Of a stretch of DNA of 64,000 bases, positions 35,485-46,520 are shown in pieces. Location: contig NZ_QRHA01000001.1 in the NCBI RefSeq assembly GCF_003367475.1, forward strand, positions 248,001 to 312,000, in the 5' to 3' direction. The position numbers and the translations under genes were made by a program. The DNA is from Alteromonas aestuariivivens. Lineage in GTDB: Bacteria > Pseudomonadota > Gammaproteobacteria > Enterobacterales > Alteromonadaceae. Numbering within the stretch: the stretch's first letter is position 1; each line of letters begins with the position of its first letter. Under the pieces are notes generated by a model. It saw nothing but the letters and a program-made list of their open reading frames with translations, was not told the DNA's origin and searched no databases.

Positions 35485-36564
35485 ATGACCAGCACCACTG
35501 CCCTTCATGCCAAGCACCTGGAAGCCGGTGCCAAAATGGTGGATTTCTTCGGATGGGACATGCCCATCAATTACGGTTCGCAAATTGAAGAACACAATGC
35601 CGTTCGCCAGGACGCCGGTATGTTCGACGTTTCCCACATGACCATTGTTGACGTAACCGGCCTGCAGGCCAAAGACTACTTGCGTTATTTGCTGGCCAAC
35701 GACGTGGACAAGCTCAAAGACAAGGGCAAAGCCCTCTACAGCGGTATGCTCAATGAGGAAGGTGGAGTAGTGGATGACCTGATTGTGTACCACTTCGACG
35801 CCACCAACTACCGTTTGGTTGTGAACTCGGCCACCCGTGAAAAAGACATGAACTGGTTGCTGGACAAAGCCCAGGGTTTTGACGTGATCATTACCGAGCG
35901 CCCGGAATTTGCCATGATTGCGGTACAGGGGCCGAATGCTAAAGAGAAGGCAGCTACTTTGTTCAGCGCCGCGCAAAAAGAAGCTGTGGCGGGAATGAAG
36001 CCGTTCTTTGGTGTGCAGGCGGAAGACCTGTTTATTGCCACCACGGGTTATACCGGTGAAGCGGGTTACGAAATTATGGTACCCGAAGCGCAGGCCGGAC
36101 AGTTCTGGCAAGGTTTGCTGGATGCGGGTGTAAAACCCTGTGGCTTGGGCGCGCGGGACACCCTGCGCCTGGAAGCGGGTATGAACCTGTACGGCCAGGA
36201 TATGGACGAAACCATTTCGCCACTGGCGGCCAATATGGGCTGGACCATCACCTGGGAACCGGCAGAGCGCGATTTTGTCGGCCGCAAGGCGCTTGAAGCG
36301 CAACGTGAAGCGGGCACCGACAAGCTGGTTGGCCTGGTGATGACAGAAAAAGGCGTGCTGCGCGCAGGCCAGAAAATCAACACCGAAAACGGCGAAGGCA
36401 TCATCACGTCCGGCACCTTTTCACCCACCCTGGGGCACGCCATTGCATTGGCCCGCGTACCGGCCAATGTGGGCGAAACGGTGGAAGTGGAAATGCGCAA
36501 AAAGTGGGTTACAGTAAAAGTGGTTAAACCCAGTTTTGTTCGCAATGGCAAAAGCGTTTTGTAA
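35485..36564 (+). CDS. gcvT: Glycine cleavage system T protein (aminomethyltransferase)
   Basis: Transfers the methylene group from aminomethyl-lipoyl GcvH to tetrahydrofolate, releasing ammonia. 359 residues; the ATG at 35485 was preferred over the in-frame GTG at 35476. Motifs: [54 protein letters not shown] and the C-terminal [13 protein letters not shown]. First gene of gcvT-gcvH-gcvP; LpdA, the L protein, is encoded elsewhere in this window. Confidence 0.97.
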   Translation: MTSTTALHAKHLEAGAKMVDFFGWDMPINYGSQIEEHNAVRQDAGMFDVSHMTIVDVTGLQAKDYLRYLLANDVDKLKDKGKALYSGMLNEEGGVVDDLIVYHFDATNYRLVVNSATREKDMNWLLDKAQGFDVIITERPEFAMIAVQGPNAKEKAATLFSAAQKEAVAGMKPFFGVQAEDLFIATTGYTGEAGYEIMVPEAQAGQFWQGLLDAGVKPCGLGARDTLRLEAGMNLYGQDMDETISPLAANMGWTITWEPAERDFVGRKALEAQREAGTDKLVGLVMTEKGVLRAGQKINTENGEGIITSGTFSPTLGHAIALARVPANVGETVEVEMRKKWVTVKVVKPSFVRNGKSVL

Positions 36565-36605
36565 TTAACACAGATAAACAGACTCTAACTAGATCAGGAA
36601 AAATT

Positions 36606-36995
36606 ATGAGCAACATCCCAACCGATTTACGTTACGCGGCTACCCATGAATGGGTGCGCCCAGAAGGAGATGGCGTATTTACCGTAGGTATTTCTGAGCA
36701 CGCTCAGGATCTGCTGGGTGATATGGTGTTTGTCGAATTGCCGGATGTCGGTGACAAAGTCAGCACCGGAGACGACATTGCCGTTGCAGAATCGGTTAAG
36801 GCCGCTTCTGACGTATACGCGCCCATCAGCGGTGAAATTGTGGAAGTGAACGAAGATCTGGAAGATTCTCCGGAGTTGGTGAATTCCGACCCCTACGGAG
36901 ACGGCTGGATGTTCAAAATCAAAGCCGACGATCCTTCTGAAGCGGAAGACCTGCTCGACGCCGACGGCTACGAAAACAGCATCGACGAAGAATAA
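36606..36995 (+). CDS. gcvH: Glycine cleavage system H protein
   Basis: Lipoyl carrier of the glycine cleavage system. 129 residues with the lipoylation site in [18 protein letters not shown] (Lys about 65) and the typical N-terminus [11 protein letters not shown]. 41 bases after gcvT. Confidence 0.98.
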   Translation: MSNIPTDLRYAATHEWVRPEGDGVFTVGISEHAQDLLGDMVFVELPDVGDKVSTGDDIAVAESVKAASDVYAPISGEIVEVNEDLEDSPELVNSDPYGDGWMFKIKADDPSEAEDLLDADGYENSIDEE

Positions 36996-37020
36996 GCCGG
37001 CGCAAGCTGAATACTGTGTG

Positions 37021-37050
37021 AAAGGGGCGTGCAAAGCCCCTTTCGTTTTC
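37021..37050 (+). terminator. Hairpin with weak T-run between gcvH and gcvP
   Basis: AAAGGGGC and GCCCCTTT, perfect eight-base arms, then CGTTTTC. It could partly stop transcription and lower gcvP relative to gcvT and gcvH. Confidence 0.6.
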
Positions 37051-37080
37051 ATTTAATCATTGCAGATCCATTAGAGATAT

Positions 37081-39978
37081 ATGTCGAATTCATCTCCTAC
37101 TCTGGCTCAGCTGGAGCAAAAAAACGCCTTTATTCGCCGCCACATTGGCCCGGGCGAGCAAGAAATTCAAGCCATGCTGGAAACCGTTGGCGCCGAATCG
37201 CTGGACGATTTGATGGCTCAAACCGTGCCTGCCGCCATTCAGCTGGATAAACCCATTGAAGTAGGAGAGGGCGCGACAGAAGTTGAAGCGCTGGCGGCAT
37301 TAAAAGCCGTGGCCGCCAAGAACACCATCAACCGCTCGTTTATTGGTATGGGCTATTACGATACTCATGTGCCGAATGTGATCCTGCGCAACGTAGTGGA
37401 AAACCCGGGCTGGTATACTGCTTATACCCCTTATCAGCCGGAAATCGCTCAGGGCCGTCTGGAAGCCATCCTGAACTTCCAGCAGGTCACCATTGATTTA
37501 ACCGGCCTGGAACTGGCCTCTGCTTCTTTGCTTGATGAAGGTACCGCGGCTGCCGAAGCCATGGCGCTGGCCAAGCGGGTTTCGAAAAACAAAAAAGCCA
37601 ACCTGTTCTTCATTGCCGACGACGTGCACCCGCAAACCCGTGACGTGGTAGAAACCCGCGCGGAAATGTTTGGTTTTGGCATCGTTACCGGCCCGGCGAG
37701 CGAAGCCGCCGATCACGATGTGTTTGGCGCTTTATTGCAGTACCCCGGTACCACCGGTGAGGTGGCCGACATTCGCGACATCATTGCTGCGGTTCAGGCC
37801 AAAAAAAGCATAGTGGCCGTAGCGGCAGACCTGATGAGCCTGGTGATGCTGAAATCGCCCGGTGAACTGGGTGCAGACGTAGCTCTGGGCAGTGCCCAGC
37901 GCTTTGGTGTCCCTATGGGGTACGGTGGCCCGCACGCGGCTTTCTTTGCAACCCGCGACGCGTACAAGCGTTCACTGCCAGGGCGTATTATTGGTGTGAG
38001 TAAAGACACCCGTGGTCGCCCGGCACTGCGTATGGCGCTGCAAACCCGTGAACAGCACATTCGCCGTGAAAAGGCCAACTCCAACATCTGTACCGCACAG
38101 GTATTGCTGGCTAACATGGCCAGTTTCTATGCGGTGTACCATGGCCCGAAGGGCCTTAAAACCATTGCCCAGCGCATTCACCGCTTCGCTGATATTCTGG
38201 CTACCGGCCTGACCCAGAAAGGCCTGGGCCTGAAGCACAGCACCTGGTTTGACACCCTCACCGTGCTGGTGGGCGACAAGCAGGCCGTGCTCAGCAAAGC
38301 CTACGCCGCGGGCATTAACCTGCGCGCCGACCTGGAAGGGGCCGTGGGTATTTCTCTGGATGAAACCACCACCCGTGCCGACATTCTGGCCCTGCTAAAC
38401 GTATTGCTGGGCGACGCACACGGCCTGGATATCGACACGCTGGACGCCGAAGTGACCACCCAGGGCAGCCAGTCGATTCCGGCTGATTTACAGCGCACCG
38501 ATGACATTCTCACCCACGAGGTATTCAACCAGTATCACTCTGAAACTGAGATGCTGCGTTATATCAAGGCGCTGGAAAACAAAGATCTGGCTCTGAACCA
38601 TTCGATGATTTCACTGGGCTCCTGCACCATGAAACTCAACGCCACCGCCGAGATGATCCCGGTTACCTGGCCGGAATTCGGTCAGTTGCACCCGTTTGCT
38701 CCGCTTGAGCAGGCCAAAGGCTACCAGGAAATGATTGGTGAACTGAGCGACTGGCTGATTAACATCACCGGCTACGATGCACTTTCCATGCAGCCGAACT
38801 CCGGTGCCCAGGGCGAATACGCCGGTTTGCTGGCCATCCAGCGTTATCACGAAAGCCGCGGCGAAGGCCACCGTAATGTGTGCCTGATCCCCAGTTCGGC
38901 TCACGGTACCAACCCGGCCTCGGCCCAAATGGTTAGCCTGAAGGTTGTGGTGGTAGATTGCGACAAGAACGGTAACGTGGATCTGGCCGACCTGCGCGCC
39001 AAAGCGGAAGAAGTGGGCGACCACCTTTCCTGTGCCATGATCACTTATCCCTCTACCCATGGAGTGTATGAGGAAACCATCCGTGAAATCTGCGACATCG
39101 TGCATCAGCACGGTGGCCAGGTATACATGGACGGCGCCAATATGAATGCACAGGTTGGCATTACTGCACCGGGCTATATTGGTTCGGACGTTTCGCACCT
39201 AAACCTGCACAAAACCTTCTGCATTCCACACGGTGGCGGTGGCCCGGGTATGGGCCCTATTGGTGTGAAATCACACCTGGCCCCATTCCTGCCCAATCAC
39301 GCGGTGGTGAATATTGAGAATGCCGGTAAAGACTGCGGTGCGGTTTCGGCAGCTCCGTGGGGCAGTGCGTCTATTCTGCCTATTAGCTATATGTACATTA
39401 AAATGATGGGTTCAGCCGGCCTTCGCAAAGCTACCGAAGTGGCGATTCTGAATGCCAACTACGTGGCCAAGTCACTGGAAGGCCACTACAACGTGCTGTT
39501 CAAAGGTCGTAACGACCGGGTTGCCCACGAATGTATTATCGATCTGCGCCCGCTCAAAGAAGCTTCTGGTGTAACCGAAGTGGATATTGCCAAGCGTCTG
39601 AACGATTACGGTTTCCATGCGCCAACCATGAGCTTCCCGGTAGCCGGTACGCTGATGATCGAGCCCACCGAATCCGAAGCCAAGTATGAACTGGATCGCT
39701 TCATCAACGCTATGATCAGCATTCGCAAAGAAATTGCCAAAGTGGAAAGCGGCGAGTGGGATGCCACCGACAACCCGCTTCACAATGCGCCACACACTCT
39801 GGCTGACATTTGCGACAGCGACTGGAGCCGCAGCTACGATCGAAACCTGGCCGCCTATCCGGCTCCTGAAGTGGCCCGCAACAAGTTCTGGCCCAGCGTT
39901 AACCGTATTGACGACGTATTCGGCGACCGCAACCTCATGTGTTCCTGCCCGACCATGGATACGTATCGGGATGAGTGA
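37081..39978 (+). CDS. gcvP: Glycine dehydrogenase (decarboxylating), P protein
   Basis: PLP enzyme that decarboxylates glycine and loads the methylamine on GcvH. 965 residues, the fused full-length form. Motifs: FIRRHIGPG at the N-terminus, [19 protein letters not shown], and the PLP-lysine region [20 protein letters not shown] (about residue 710). The C-terminus ends [11 protein letters not shown], as in proteobacterial homologues. Confidence 0.98.
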   Translation: MSNSSPTLAQLEQKNAFIRRHIGPGEQEIQAMLETVGAESLDDLMAQTVPAAIQLDKPIEVGEGATEVEALAALKAVAAKNTINRSFIGMGYYDTHVPNVILRNVVENPGWYTAYTPYQPEIAQGRLEAILNFQQVTIDLTGLELASASLLDEGTAAAEAMALAKRVSKNKKANLFFIADDVHPQTRDVVETRAEMFGFGIVTGPASEAADHDVFGALLQYPGTTGEVADIRDIIAAVQAKKSIVAVAADLMSLVMLKSPGELGADVALGSAQRFGVPMGYGGPHAAFFATRDAYKRSLPGRIIGVSKDTRGRPALRMALQTREQHIRREKANSNICTAQVLLANMASFYAVYHGPKGLKTIAQRIHRFADILATGLTQKGLGLKHSTWFDTLTVLVGDKQAVLSKAYAAGINLRADLEGAVGISLDETTTRADILALLNVLLGDAHGLDIDTLDAEVTTQGSQSIPADLQRTDDILTHEVFNQYHSETEMLRYIKALENKDLALNHSMISLGSCTMKLNATAEMIPVTWPEFGQLHPFAPLEQAKGYQEMIGELSDWLINITGYDALSMQPNSGAQGEYAGLLAIQRYHESRGEGHRNVCLIPSSAHGTNPASAQMVSLKVVVVDCDKNGNVDLADLRAKAEEVGDHLSCAMITYPSTHGVYEETIREICDIVHQHGGQVYMDGANMNAQVGITAPGYIGSDVSHLNLHKTFCIPHGGGGPGMGPIGVKSHLAPFLPNHAVVNIENAGKDCGAVSAAPWGSASILPISYMYIKMMGSAGLRKATEVAILNANYVAKSLEGHYNVLFKGRNDRVAHECIIDLRPLKEASGVTEVDIAKRLNDYGFHAPTMSFPVAGTLMIEPTESEAKYELDRFINAMISIRKEIAKVESGEWDATDNPLHNAPHTLADICDSDWSRSYDRNLAAYPAPEVARNKFWPSVNRIDDVFGDRNLMCSCPTMDTYRDE

Positions 39979-40002
39979 TATTTTTGTTGTCGATTCCGAA
40001 TG

Positions 40003-40049
40003 AAGTTTGTGTACGATAAATAAAGTTTGTGAATCAAATGAAGTTTGTG
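40003..40049 (+). repeat. Three short direct repeats after gcvP
   Basis: AAGTTTGTG occurs at 40003-40011, 40023-40031 and 40041-40049, spaced 20 and 18 bases, between the gcvP stop and its terminator. The first and third copies are part of ATGAAGTTTGTG. No known element; see findings. Confidence 0.6.
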
Positions 40050-40074
40050 AAAAGGGCCGAAAGGCCCTTTTTTA
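40049..40074 (+). terminator. Intrinsic terminator after gcvP
   Basis: AAAGGGCC GAAA GGCCCTTT with a following T-run. Ends the gcv operon. Bases 40085-40513 beyond it are AT-rich and contain no gene that I can support. Confidence 0.93.
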
Positions 40075-40513
40075 TTGCATTTCAAAAAACTAAAGCAGTA
40101 TCTTTTTGCTAAAAAAAGCTCTTACTTCGGAAGAATGATCTGCTGAAAGATGAGCTATATTAGATAAATGAAAATACTGGAATATCAGCGCTGATTAAAT
40201 GAAGAACATTCAAGTATCAGATATAAAAACAATTAGACGACTGAATCAGAGAGTGATTGACCACTACAAACCGAGCTAAGTAATGAGTTGCGTAGGCATA
40301 TCTAGAGTATATTAGGAAATCTTTTTGTACAATTTTGTCATTAAAATATTGGGAAAACAGTTTTTTTTGCCGTTTTTGCTCTTGGATTGGACGATGTTTG
40401 CAGATTAACATAAACGAATATGTAGGGCCCTAATCTGATCCTGATTCGGAGGTTAGTTGGTTCCATGAATATTGGACAGTTTTACTAGACGATATTAGCC
40501 CTGGCTGTACGAA

Positions 40514-40885
40514 TTATAACAGCTCTACCTTCCCTGATTTGACTTCCTCGAAACTTGTTTCTGGTTCCAATTGGTACCAGTCGTCACACCATCTTTTACT
40601 GCGGTCATCATACGTAAATGCGAAGCATCTATCATTGACGAAAAGCTTCAGGCGGTCTTGGTCCTTTGGGTGATATGAAAAGTCAAAGCAGCTATCAGAT
40701 TCATTAAGGTGTTTGCTAGCCCAGTTGAAAGTTGAAAGTACAGAGCTCTCAGGCTCTATAAAGGTGCCCATAATCATATTTGGCGGTCCTTTTCGGGTAC
40801 AACGATATAGTATCCAGTAAGGTTTGGATTTATTTATTTCATTTTCACATGTACAAAGCTTGAGTGTACTGCTCGGCTCACACAT
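40514..40885 (-). CDS. Hypothetical protein, family not recognised
   Basis: 123 residues, soluble, rich in Ser, Asp and aromatic residues, with two N-terminal cysteine pairs (MCEPSS and CTCENE) and further cysteines. No signal peptide or membrane segment. The start is supported by GGAG seven bases upstream (TGGAGCGAAAA). It opens an AT-rich accessory stretch after gcvP. No function can be offered; the size and composition would suit an immunity or cargo protein, but nothing shows it. Confidence 0.6.
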   Translation of the reverse strand: MCEPSSTLKLCTCENEINKSKPYWILYRCTRKGPPNMIMGTFIEPESSVLSTFNWASKHLNESDSCFDFSYHPKDQDRLKLFVNDRCFAFTYDDRSKRWCDDWYQLEPETSFEEVKSGKVELL

Positions 40886-41108
40886 TTTTCGCTCCAGGGT
40901 TTCCTAGTTGTTTTCTACATCATAGCGAACCGGCGACGGTGCACCAAACCATTCGGTTGTCATAATTTTTTCGGCTTGTTAATCATGATGTCGAGCCAAC
41001 TAATTTAGTTAAACATCCTATTCATAGGTAATATCGATGGTAGATTGTAATGGTATGATTATTCTAGTTTTATGAGTCACTGTTTGATCATTTTGGGATA
41101 CTAAATTT

Positions 41109-42131
41109 ATGATAGAAGAGCCGATAGTTCGAAGATCTTTGAGACTGCTCAGGGCAATTCACGAGCTTCACAAGCAGGGATATCAAAATCTAGCTATATA
41201 TTGCGGGATGTCGTCCTCGGGTATTCATTGGCGTCTTCAACTAGTCCCGTATTACTCCTCGGGATATAAAAAATATGATGGCATGGAAGTGCTTGAGGAA
41301 AGCTGTTTTGAAAATGCCCTTCATACCAGCGGATCCAGCGGTAATGAGTATTTTGGGTGGCGTGATGCAGTGAACTGTAATGTTTCAGAACTCGCTGAGT
41401 TGATAAAGGAAAGATTTCCGAGACTTTTAGCCTTATCTTTAGGAAAAAATTATAAGTATGCAGGTTGGTTTGTCGATATGTTGGGGAAGGCTGAGGCCGG
41501 TGAGCTACCATTATCTGATGTTAACAGTGATGCATTCATATCGACGACTGGTAAGTCGGCCATTCCTAGCCCTCCGTTGGCTGAACGTTTTGAATTAAAT
41601 GGACGTCACTTTTATTTTGTAGAGGGCAGGCACCTCAATCCCGATGACGATTGGCATACCAAGTACATAGATATCATCAATGGATTTCGAATTGCCAAAA
41701 TCGCGGCTTTTCCCGCTTACCCTGTGGACAGCAAATCAATTTTTGAGATAGGAGCATACTGGGAGGGAGCTATCTATTATATAAGCGCTATCCTTGGATA
41801 TAGAAATATTCATGAATTTGTTACTGATGCTGATAACCCTCCTCCCTCATCCGAGCGGTGGAGTACGTTTTTTGCTATTTGGAACAGTGAAGGTCAGTAT
41901 GAATTCTTGAAAGCATTCCTAGTCAAAAAGATGATGGGTTACCCTGAGTGCAAATTATCTGATGATGATCCAATGCAACACTGGTTAAGGTTTTTGGAAG
42001 AGTTTGAAAGCTCTTTAACAACCATAACATCCAGGACATATCGCACGCACAACCCATATTTTGGAGGAAGTAATCCGCTACATCTCGGATTGATATTGTC
42101 TCATTTAGAACCAGAACGAAGGCTAATTTAG
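41109..42131 (+). CDS. Hypothetical protein, family not recognised
   Basis: 340 residues, soluble, no signal peptide. The N-terminal part reads RRSLRLLRAIHELHKQGYQN, then YCGMSSSGIHWRLQLVP, which looks like a conserved domain core but is not one I can name. The C-terminal half is helical and charged and ends THNPYFGGSNPLHLGLILSH. Codon use is AT-rich compared with the core genes. Only a weak ribosome site (GGGATA) precedes the ATG. The gap 40886-41108 before it is AT-rich without a gene. An interrupted small gene and an IS3 element follow within 15 bases. Confidence 0.65.
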   Translation: MIEEPIVRRSLRLLRAIHELHKQGYQNLAIYCGMSSSGIHWRLQLVPYYSSGYKKYDGMEVLEESCFENALHTSGSSGNEYFGWRDAVNCNVSELAELIKERFPRLLALSLGKNYKYAGWFVDMLGKAEAGELPLSDVNSDAFISTTGKSAIPSPPLAERFELNGRHFYFVEGRHLNPDDDWHTKYIDIINGFRIAKIAAFPAYPVDSKSIFEIGAYWEGAIYYISAILGYRNIHEFVTDADNPPPSSERWSTFFAIWNSEGQYEFLKAFLVKKMMGYPECKLSDDDPMQHWLRFLEEFESSLTTITSRTYRTHNPYFGGSNPLHLGLILSHLEPERRLI

Positions 42132-42169
42132 GAACGGGGGAAATTGTGGTATTTGTTGGAGTGTAGTGG

Positions 42170-43332
<1,163 letters not shown>

Positions 43333-43710
43333 TGAACACCTCGTTATTAAGTGTAATGCTACCACTTAAAACGGTGTTCGGGTTTAGTCTGCCACTACAC
43401 CAGCAATTTAAAGAGTGCTGAGTTGTACACGCTTGTGAATGATGAAGGGCACTTTATTTACCTCGATGAGTGTAATCATGCAAACGAAGCTATGGGCGTG
43501 AGTTTGTGCAAAGACAGGGAGGGGGTAGACAGGAAAGCAGCACACAACAAAATGCTGGGGGTCATTTTTGATTTTACCAATTCGGGCCTTTGAGTGGCGC
43601 ACTGGCAGGTATCTTGTGCTGGCTGTGTGAAAGCTGGATGGGAGCCGGAAAACCGCGCTTGACTGCATAGCCCGCAACTCCCGGTTGGGCGTATGCTGGA
43701 ACACAAAGAG

Positions 43711-43929
43711 TTACTTAAATGTTTTGAGGTACAAGGCTTCAACTTTATCTCTTGCCCATTGAGTTTTACGCAAAAATTTGAGTGAAGACTTAATGGAAGG
43801 TTCATTGGCAAAGCAGTTAATACGGATATGTTCGTAAAGTCCGTTCCAGCCGTAATGTTCTGCCAGGCGCGTTAAAATTTTCTCCAGCGTCAGGCCATGC
43901 AAAGGGTTGTTGATTTGTTCTTGGCTCAT
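43711..43929 (-). CDS. VF530 family DNA-binding-type protein (DUF2132)
   Basis: 72 residues from the ATG at 43929 ([12 protein letters not shown]); the frame extends 16 codons further upstream. The whole protein is one VF530 domain: [54 protein letters not shown]. The family has a known fold and is thought to bind DNA, but its cellular role is not established. The gap 43594-43710 before it shows nothing. Confidence 0.9.
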   Translation of the reverse strand: MSQEQINNPLHGLTLEKILTRLAEHYGWNGLYEHIRINCFANEPSIKSSLKFLRKTQWARDKVEALYLKTFK

Positions 43930-44080
43930 CGGGTTATTCCCAGAAATATGTCTTCGTAGTGTACCTCTTTTCAGCATCTAACTCACAATCATTCATCCGT
44001 CAGCACACACAGGAAAATCAAAGATGCCAGCGGCACAATGTCAGCTATGATTAAAGCCATGGGATGCGAGCCAAACACTA

Positions 44081-44345
44081 GGGTGTGTTTATCTTTGTTC
44101 ATTATTTATGTTGGAAACTAAAATGGCTGAGGACAAGGCGTCGGTGACGCAGTTTGGTAATCCAAATAAGTCAGCGGCAACGCGGTTATCGGTCATTTTA
44201 GATCCAACCCGAAGGGCAGTGGCCATTATTGCGCCATACTGCCCTCAAATTCGCTCATTTAGGCCTACTAAACCTCACTCATTTTGTAATTGTCTGGCGC
44301 ACTAATGACCGACTGCATAAACATTGAACAAAGATAAACACACCC
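44081..44345. mobile_element. MITE, 265 bp, with TA target duplication
   Basis: Perfect terminal inverted repeats of at least 20 bases, GGGTGTGTTTATCTTTGTTC on the left (44081-44100) and its complement on the right (to 44345). They are bordered on both sides by TA (44079-44080 and 44346-44347), as left by IS630/Tc1-mariner type or some IS5-group transposases. The interior has no transposase. A 65-codon frame inside is part of the element and is not called as a gene. A minimal copy of the same ends lies at 48567. Confidence 0.85.
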
Positions 44346-44379
44346 TAGGGTTAGCCCGTTGATAAACAGCCGGAAATTT

Positions 44380-44976
44380 ATGGAAAAAATTATGCTGATA
44401 CCAAAAACTCCCCTGCGTGCTGCGCGTCTACTGATGGTTGTTATTGCGGCATTGAGTGTGGTGGTTGGGTGCGCCTCCAATCAGCCACAAATCAACATGA
44501 GTGACGAGCAGAACTTTGACGCCATTGATACCTTTTACGTTCAGGTGCCACTGAATTCGGTTAATCCTGCCATTGATGATCATATGGTGACGGCTATTTC
44601 TTCAGTCCTTCAGAGCAGGGGGTTAAAACCTGCCAGTAAAGAAAATGCCGACATAGAAGTGGGCTATTTCCCTACAGTTGCGAGTAAAGAAGGGGGGGCG
44701 TCGGTTAATATCGGCCTTGGCACCGGGGTGTTCGGGCGTTCCAGCGGTATATCCCTGGGTAGCATATTCAGTGTACCTGTGGGGGAGCAGGTAACTCAGT
44801 ACCAGAATCTTCAGATTGATATTGTGAAAGACGGTGCCTTTATTTACAGCGCAGTTGGCAGTGTGGAGATTGAAGCACAAGACAGCATCACGGTTCAGCA
44901 GGAACTGACCAAACTGGTTAGCGAGCTGTTGCAGTCTTATCCGGTAAAAATGGCGAGTGTGGCAGAGCCAGAGTAA
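44380..44976 (+). CDS. DUF4136-like lipoprotein
   Basis: 198 residues, with a lipoprotein signal (RLLMVVIAALSVVVGC|ASN, lipobox VVGC). The body resembles DUF4136: DAIDTFYVQVP, the ISSVLQSRGLKPASKENADIEVGYF repeat-like helix-strand, then LQIDIVKDGAFIYSAVGSVEI. Start uncertain between 44380 and 44392 (both ATG). It starts 33 bases after the MITE, whose insertion may have displaced its promoter. Function unknown; Asp instead of Lys/Arg at +2 of the lipobox is absent, so outer-membrane sorting is likely. Confidence 0.7.
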   Translation: MEKIMLIPKTPLRAARLLMVVIAALSVVVGCASNQPQINMSDEQNFDAIDTFYVQVPLNSVNPAIDDHMVTAISSVLQSRGLKPASKENADIEVGYFPTVASKEGGASVNIGLGTGVFGRSSGISLGSIFSVPVGEQVTQYQNLQIDIVKDGAFIYSAVGSVEIEAQDSITVQQELTKLVSELLQSYPVKMASVAEPE

Positions 44977-44982
44977 ACACTG

Positions 44983-45009
44983 GCCGCTCAGAAAGGGGGC
45001 GGCTCTTTT
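44983..45009 (+). terminator. Weak terminator-like hairpin
   Basis: GCCGC ... GCGGC followed by TCTTTT, just after the DUF4136-like gene and overlapping the end of the converging regulator gene. Confidence 0.35.
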
Positions 45010-45953
45010 CGTCCGAACTGCTCACGGTAGGCATTGGGCGAAACTGATATGTATTTTTTGAAGTTTATCCGCAGTGATGTGCCGTTCTCATAGCCTGACT
45101 TCAAGGCAATCTGTTCAATATTCAGGTTGGAATCTTCCAGCAGCCGCTGGGCTATTTCCAGTTTCCGGTGGGTAAGCCAGACCTGGGGCGTAATGTTGAA
45201 ACTTTTTTTAAAGTGCCGGTCGAAGGTGCGTCTGGTCATGTTGGCCTGCCTGGCAATATCGTCCACCCTGAGTGTATGGGATAAATTATTTACCGCCCAA
45301 TCCAGGCTTTTGGCAAGGCCTGTACTGCCATTCGAGGCTGGTTTTTCTATGTACTGAGATTGCCCTCCACTGCGATGCGCCGGCAGTACAAGCCTGCGAG
45401 CCACAATATTGGCTGCCGAATACCCGAAATCGCGCCGGATAACTTCAATGCCGAGGTCGATACCGGCGGCACTGCCGGCAGAACAGCCTATCTGCCCGTC
45501 ATACAGGTACAGGATGTCATCTCGGAATTCTATGCTGGGGAATCGCTGCTTGAACTGTTCGGCATAGCGCCAGTGGGTAGTTGCAGGCCGGCCGTCCAGC
45601 AAACCCGCCTCAGCCAGCAGGAATGCCCCCGAACAGAAGCTGATGGTTCTGCCCCCTCGGCCATGATGGTGCCGCAATGACGCCAGCAATTTATCAGGCA
45701 CTTGGAGGGCGTTAACCGGGTAACTTGGGATGACCAACAGATCACACTCAGGCAATACGCCAACCTGTCGGCAGTTTAGCTGGGTGCCTGCCAGTCCTTC
45801 ATACGAGGAATGGGTCAGTGAAACCGTGTCAGTGGTGTACCAGTGGTCAAATTCATCCCGCTGTAACGCAAACAGTTCAGTGGCACAGGCGTATTCGAAA
45901 ATCGACAAGCTTTCGGTCAGCAAGATCAGCACTTTTGGGTTTTGGTGAATCAT
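44988..45953 (-). CDS. ftrA: GlxA/FtrA-type AraC regulator with DJ-1/PfpI domain
   Basis: 321 residues. Residues about 8-175 form a DJ-1/PfpI-like amidotransferase-derived sensor domain (DLLVIPSYPVN, TISFCSGAFLLAEAGLLDG, and the family mark GQIGCSAGSAAGIDLGIEVI). Residues about 218-315 are the AraC double helix-turn-helix (VDDIARQANMTRRTFDRHF, then EQIALKSGYENGTSLRINF). Length and motifs match FtrA. It is divergent from a rhodanese gene, the partner commonly next to ftrA, but that partner is frameshifted here. Confidence 0.8.
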   Translation of the reverse strand: MIHQNPKVLILLTESLSIFEYACATELFALQRDEFDHWYTTDTVSLTHSSYEGLAGTQLNCRQVGVLPECDLLVIPSYPVNALQVPDKLLASLRHHHGRGGRTISFCSGAFLLAEAGLLDGRPATTHWRYAEQFKQRFPSIEFRDDILYLYDGQIGCSAGSAAGIDLGIEVIRRDFGYSAANIVARRLVLPAHRSGGQSQYIEKPASNGSTGLAKSLDWAVNNLSHTLRVDDIARQANMTRRTFDRHFKKSFNITPQVWLTHRKLEIAQRLLEDSNLNIEQIALKSGYENGTSLRINFKKYISVSPNAYREQFGRKEPPPF

Positions 45954-46054
45954 ATTCTGTCTTAATTATTACGAATAGTGTCTTATTGGACAATAACGGT
46001 GATTTTTCCAGCAGGCAATAATGTTGTTGAATTTTGAATCAAAGGAGAGAAGAA

Positions 46055-46452
46055 ATGCCATCACACGTTGTCCGACCCATGCCCGCTGAAAGCGTCGAAG
46101 CGCTGGCCCATTTTCAGTCGTTAATGAAATTTGAGACAGATTGCTGGGATGTTCACTACGCGATAAACAATGATTTGCATGACTTTGTGCTGCTGGACGT
46201 ACGCGGCCTGGAGACTGCAAAAAAAGGGTACATTCAGGGGCTGTGCTGATGCCTTACCCAACTATAAGTAAAGAAACGTTGGCCGACTATCCGCAAGGCA
46301 CCTGTTTTGTGGTGTATTGTGCCGGGCCACATTGCAATGCCACCGAGAAAGCGGCCATGAAACTTGCCAGGCTGGGGCGGCCAGTGAAAAAAATGATTGG
46401 TGGCGTAACTGGCTGGCTGGATGAGGGTTTTACGTTGGTCAGTCATGGGTGA
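46055..46452 (+). pseudogene. Rhodanese-domain protein, broken by one frameshift
   Basis: A 64-codon first part from the ATG at 46055 (ribosome site GGAG) carries the start of a rhodanese domain (HDFVLLDVRGLETAKKGYIQG) and stops at 46249. The remainder continues in another frame (AVLMPYPTISKETLADYPQG, VVYCAGPHCNATEKAAMKLARLG, IGGVTGWLDEGF) to 46452 and holds the active-site Cys loop CAGPHC. One missing base in the GGGG run at about 46238-46241 explains it. It may be a true mutation or a sequencing error. Intact, it would be about 132 residues. Confidence 0.82.
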
Positions 46453-46520
46453 TGTTCGTGTACGAAAAGCGCTGGGGCAGGATTGTCCCAGGCGCTATCT
46501 CACATGCGCTTCAGGTTGCT

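Noticed and set aside
35461..36303. 280-codon antisense frame opposite gcvT
   Set aside because: Histidine/Phe-rich translation typical of a complement shadow; gcvT is intact on the other strand.
44108..44305. 65-codon frame inside the MITE
   Set aside because: It lies wholly in a repeat-bounded element with no transposase motif and no ribosome site.
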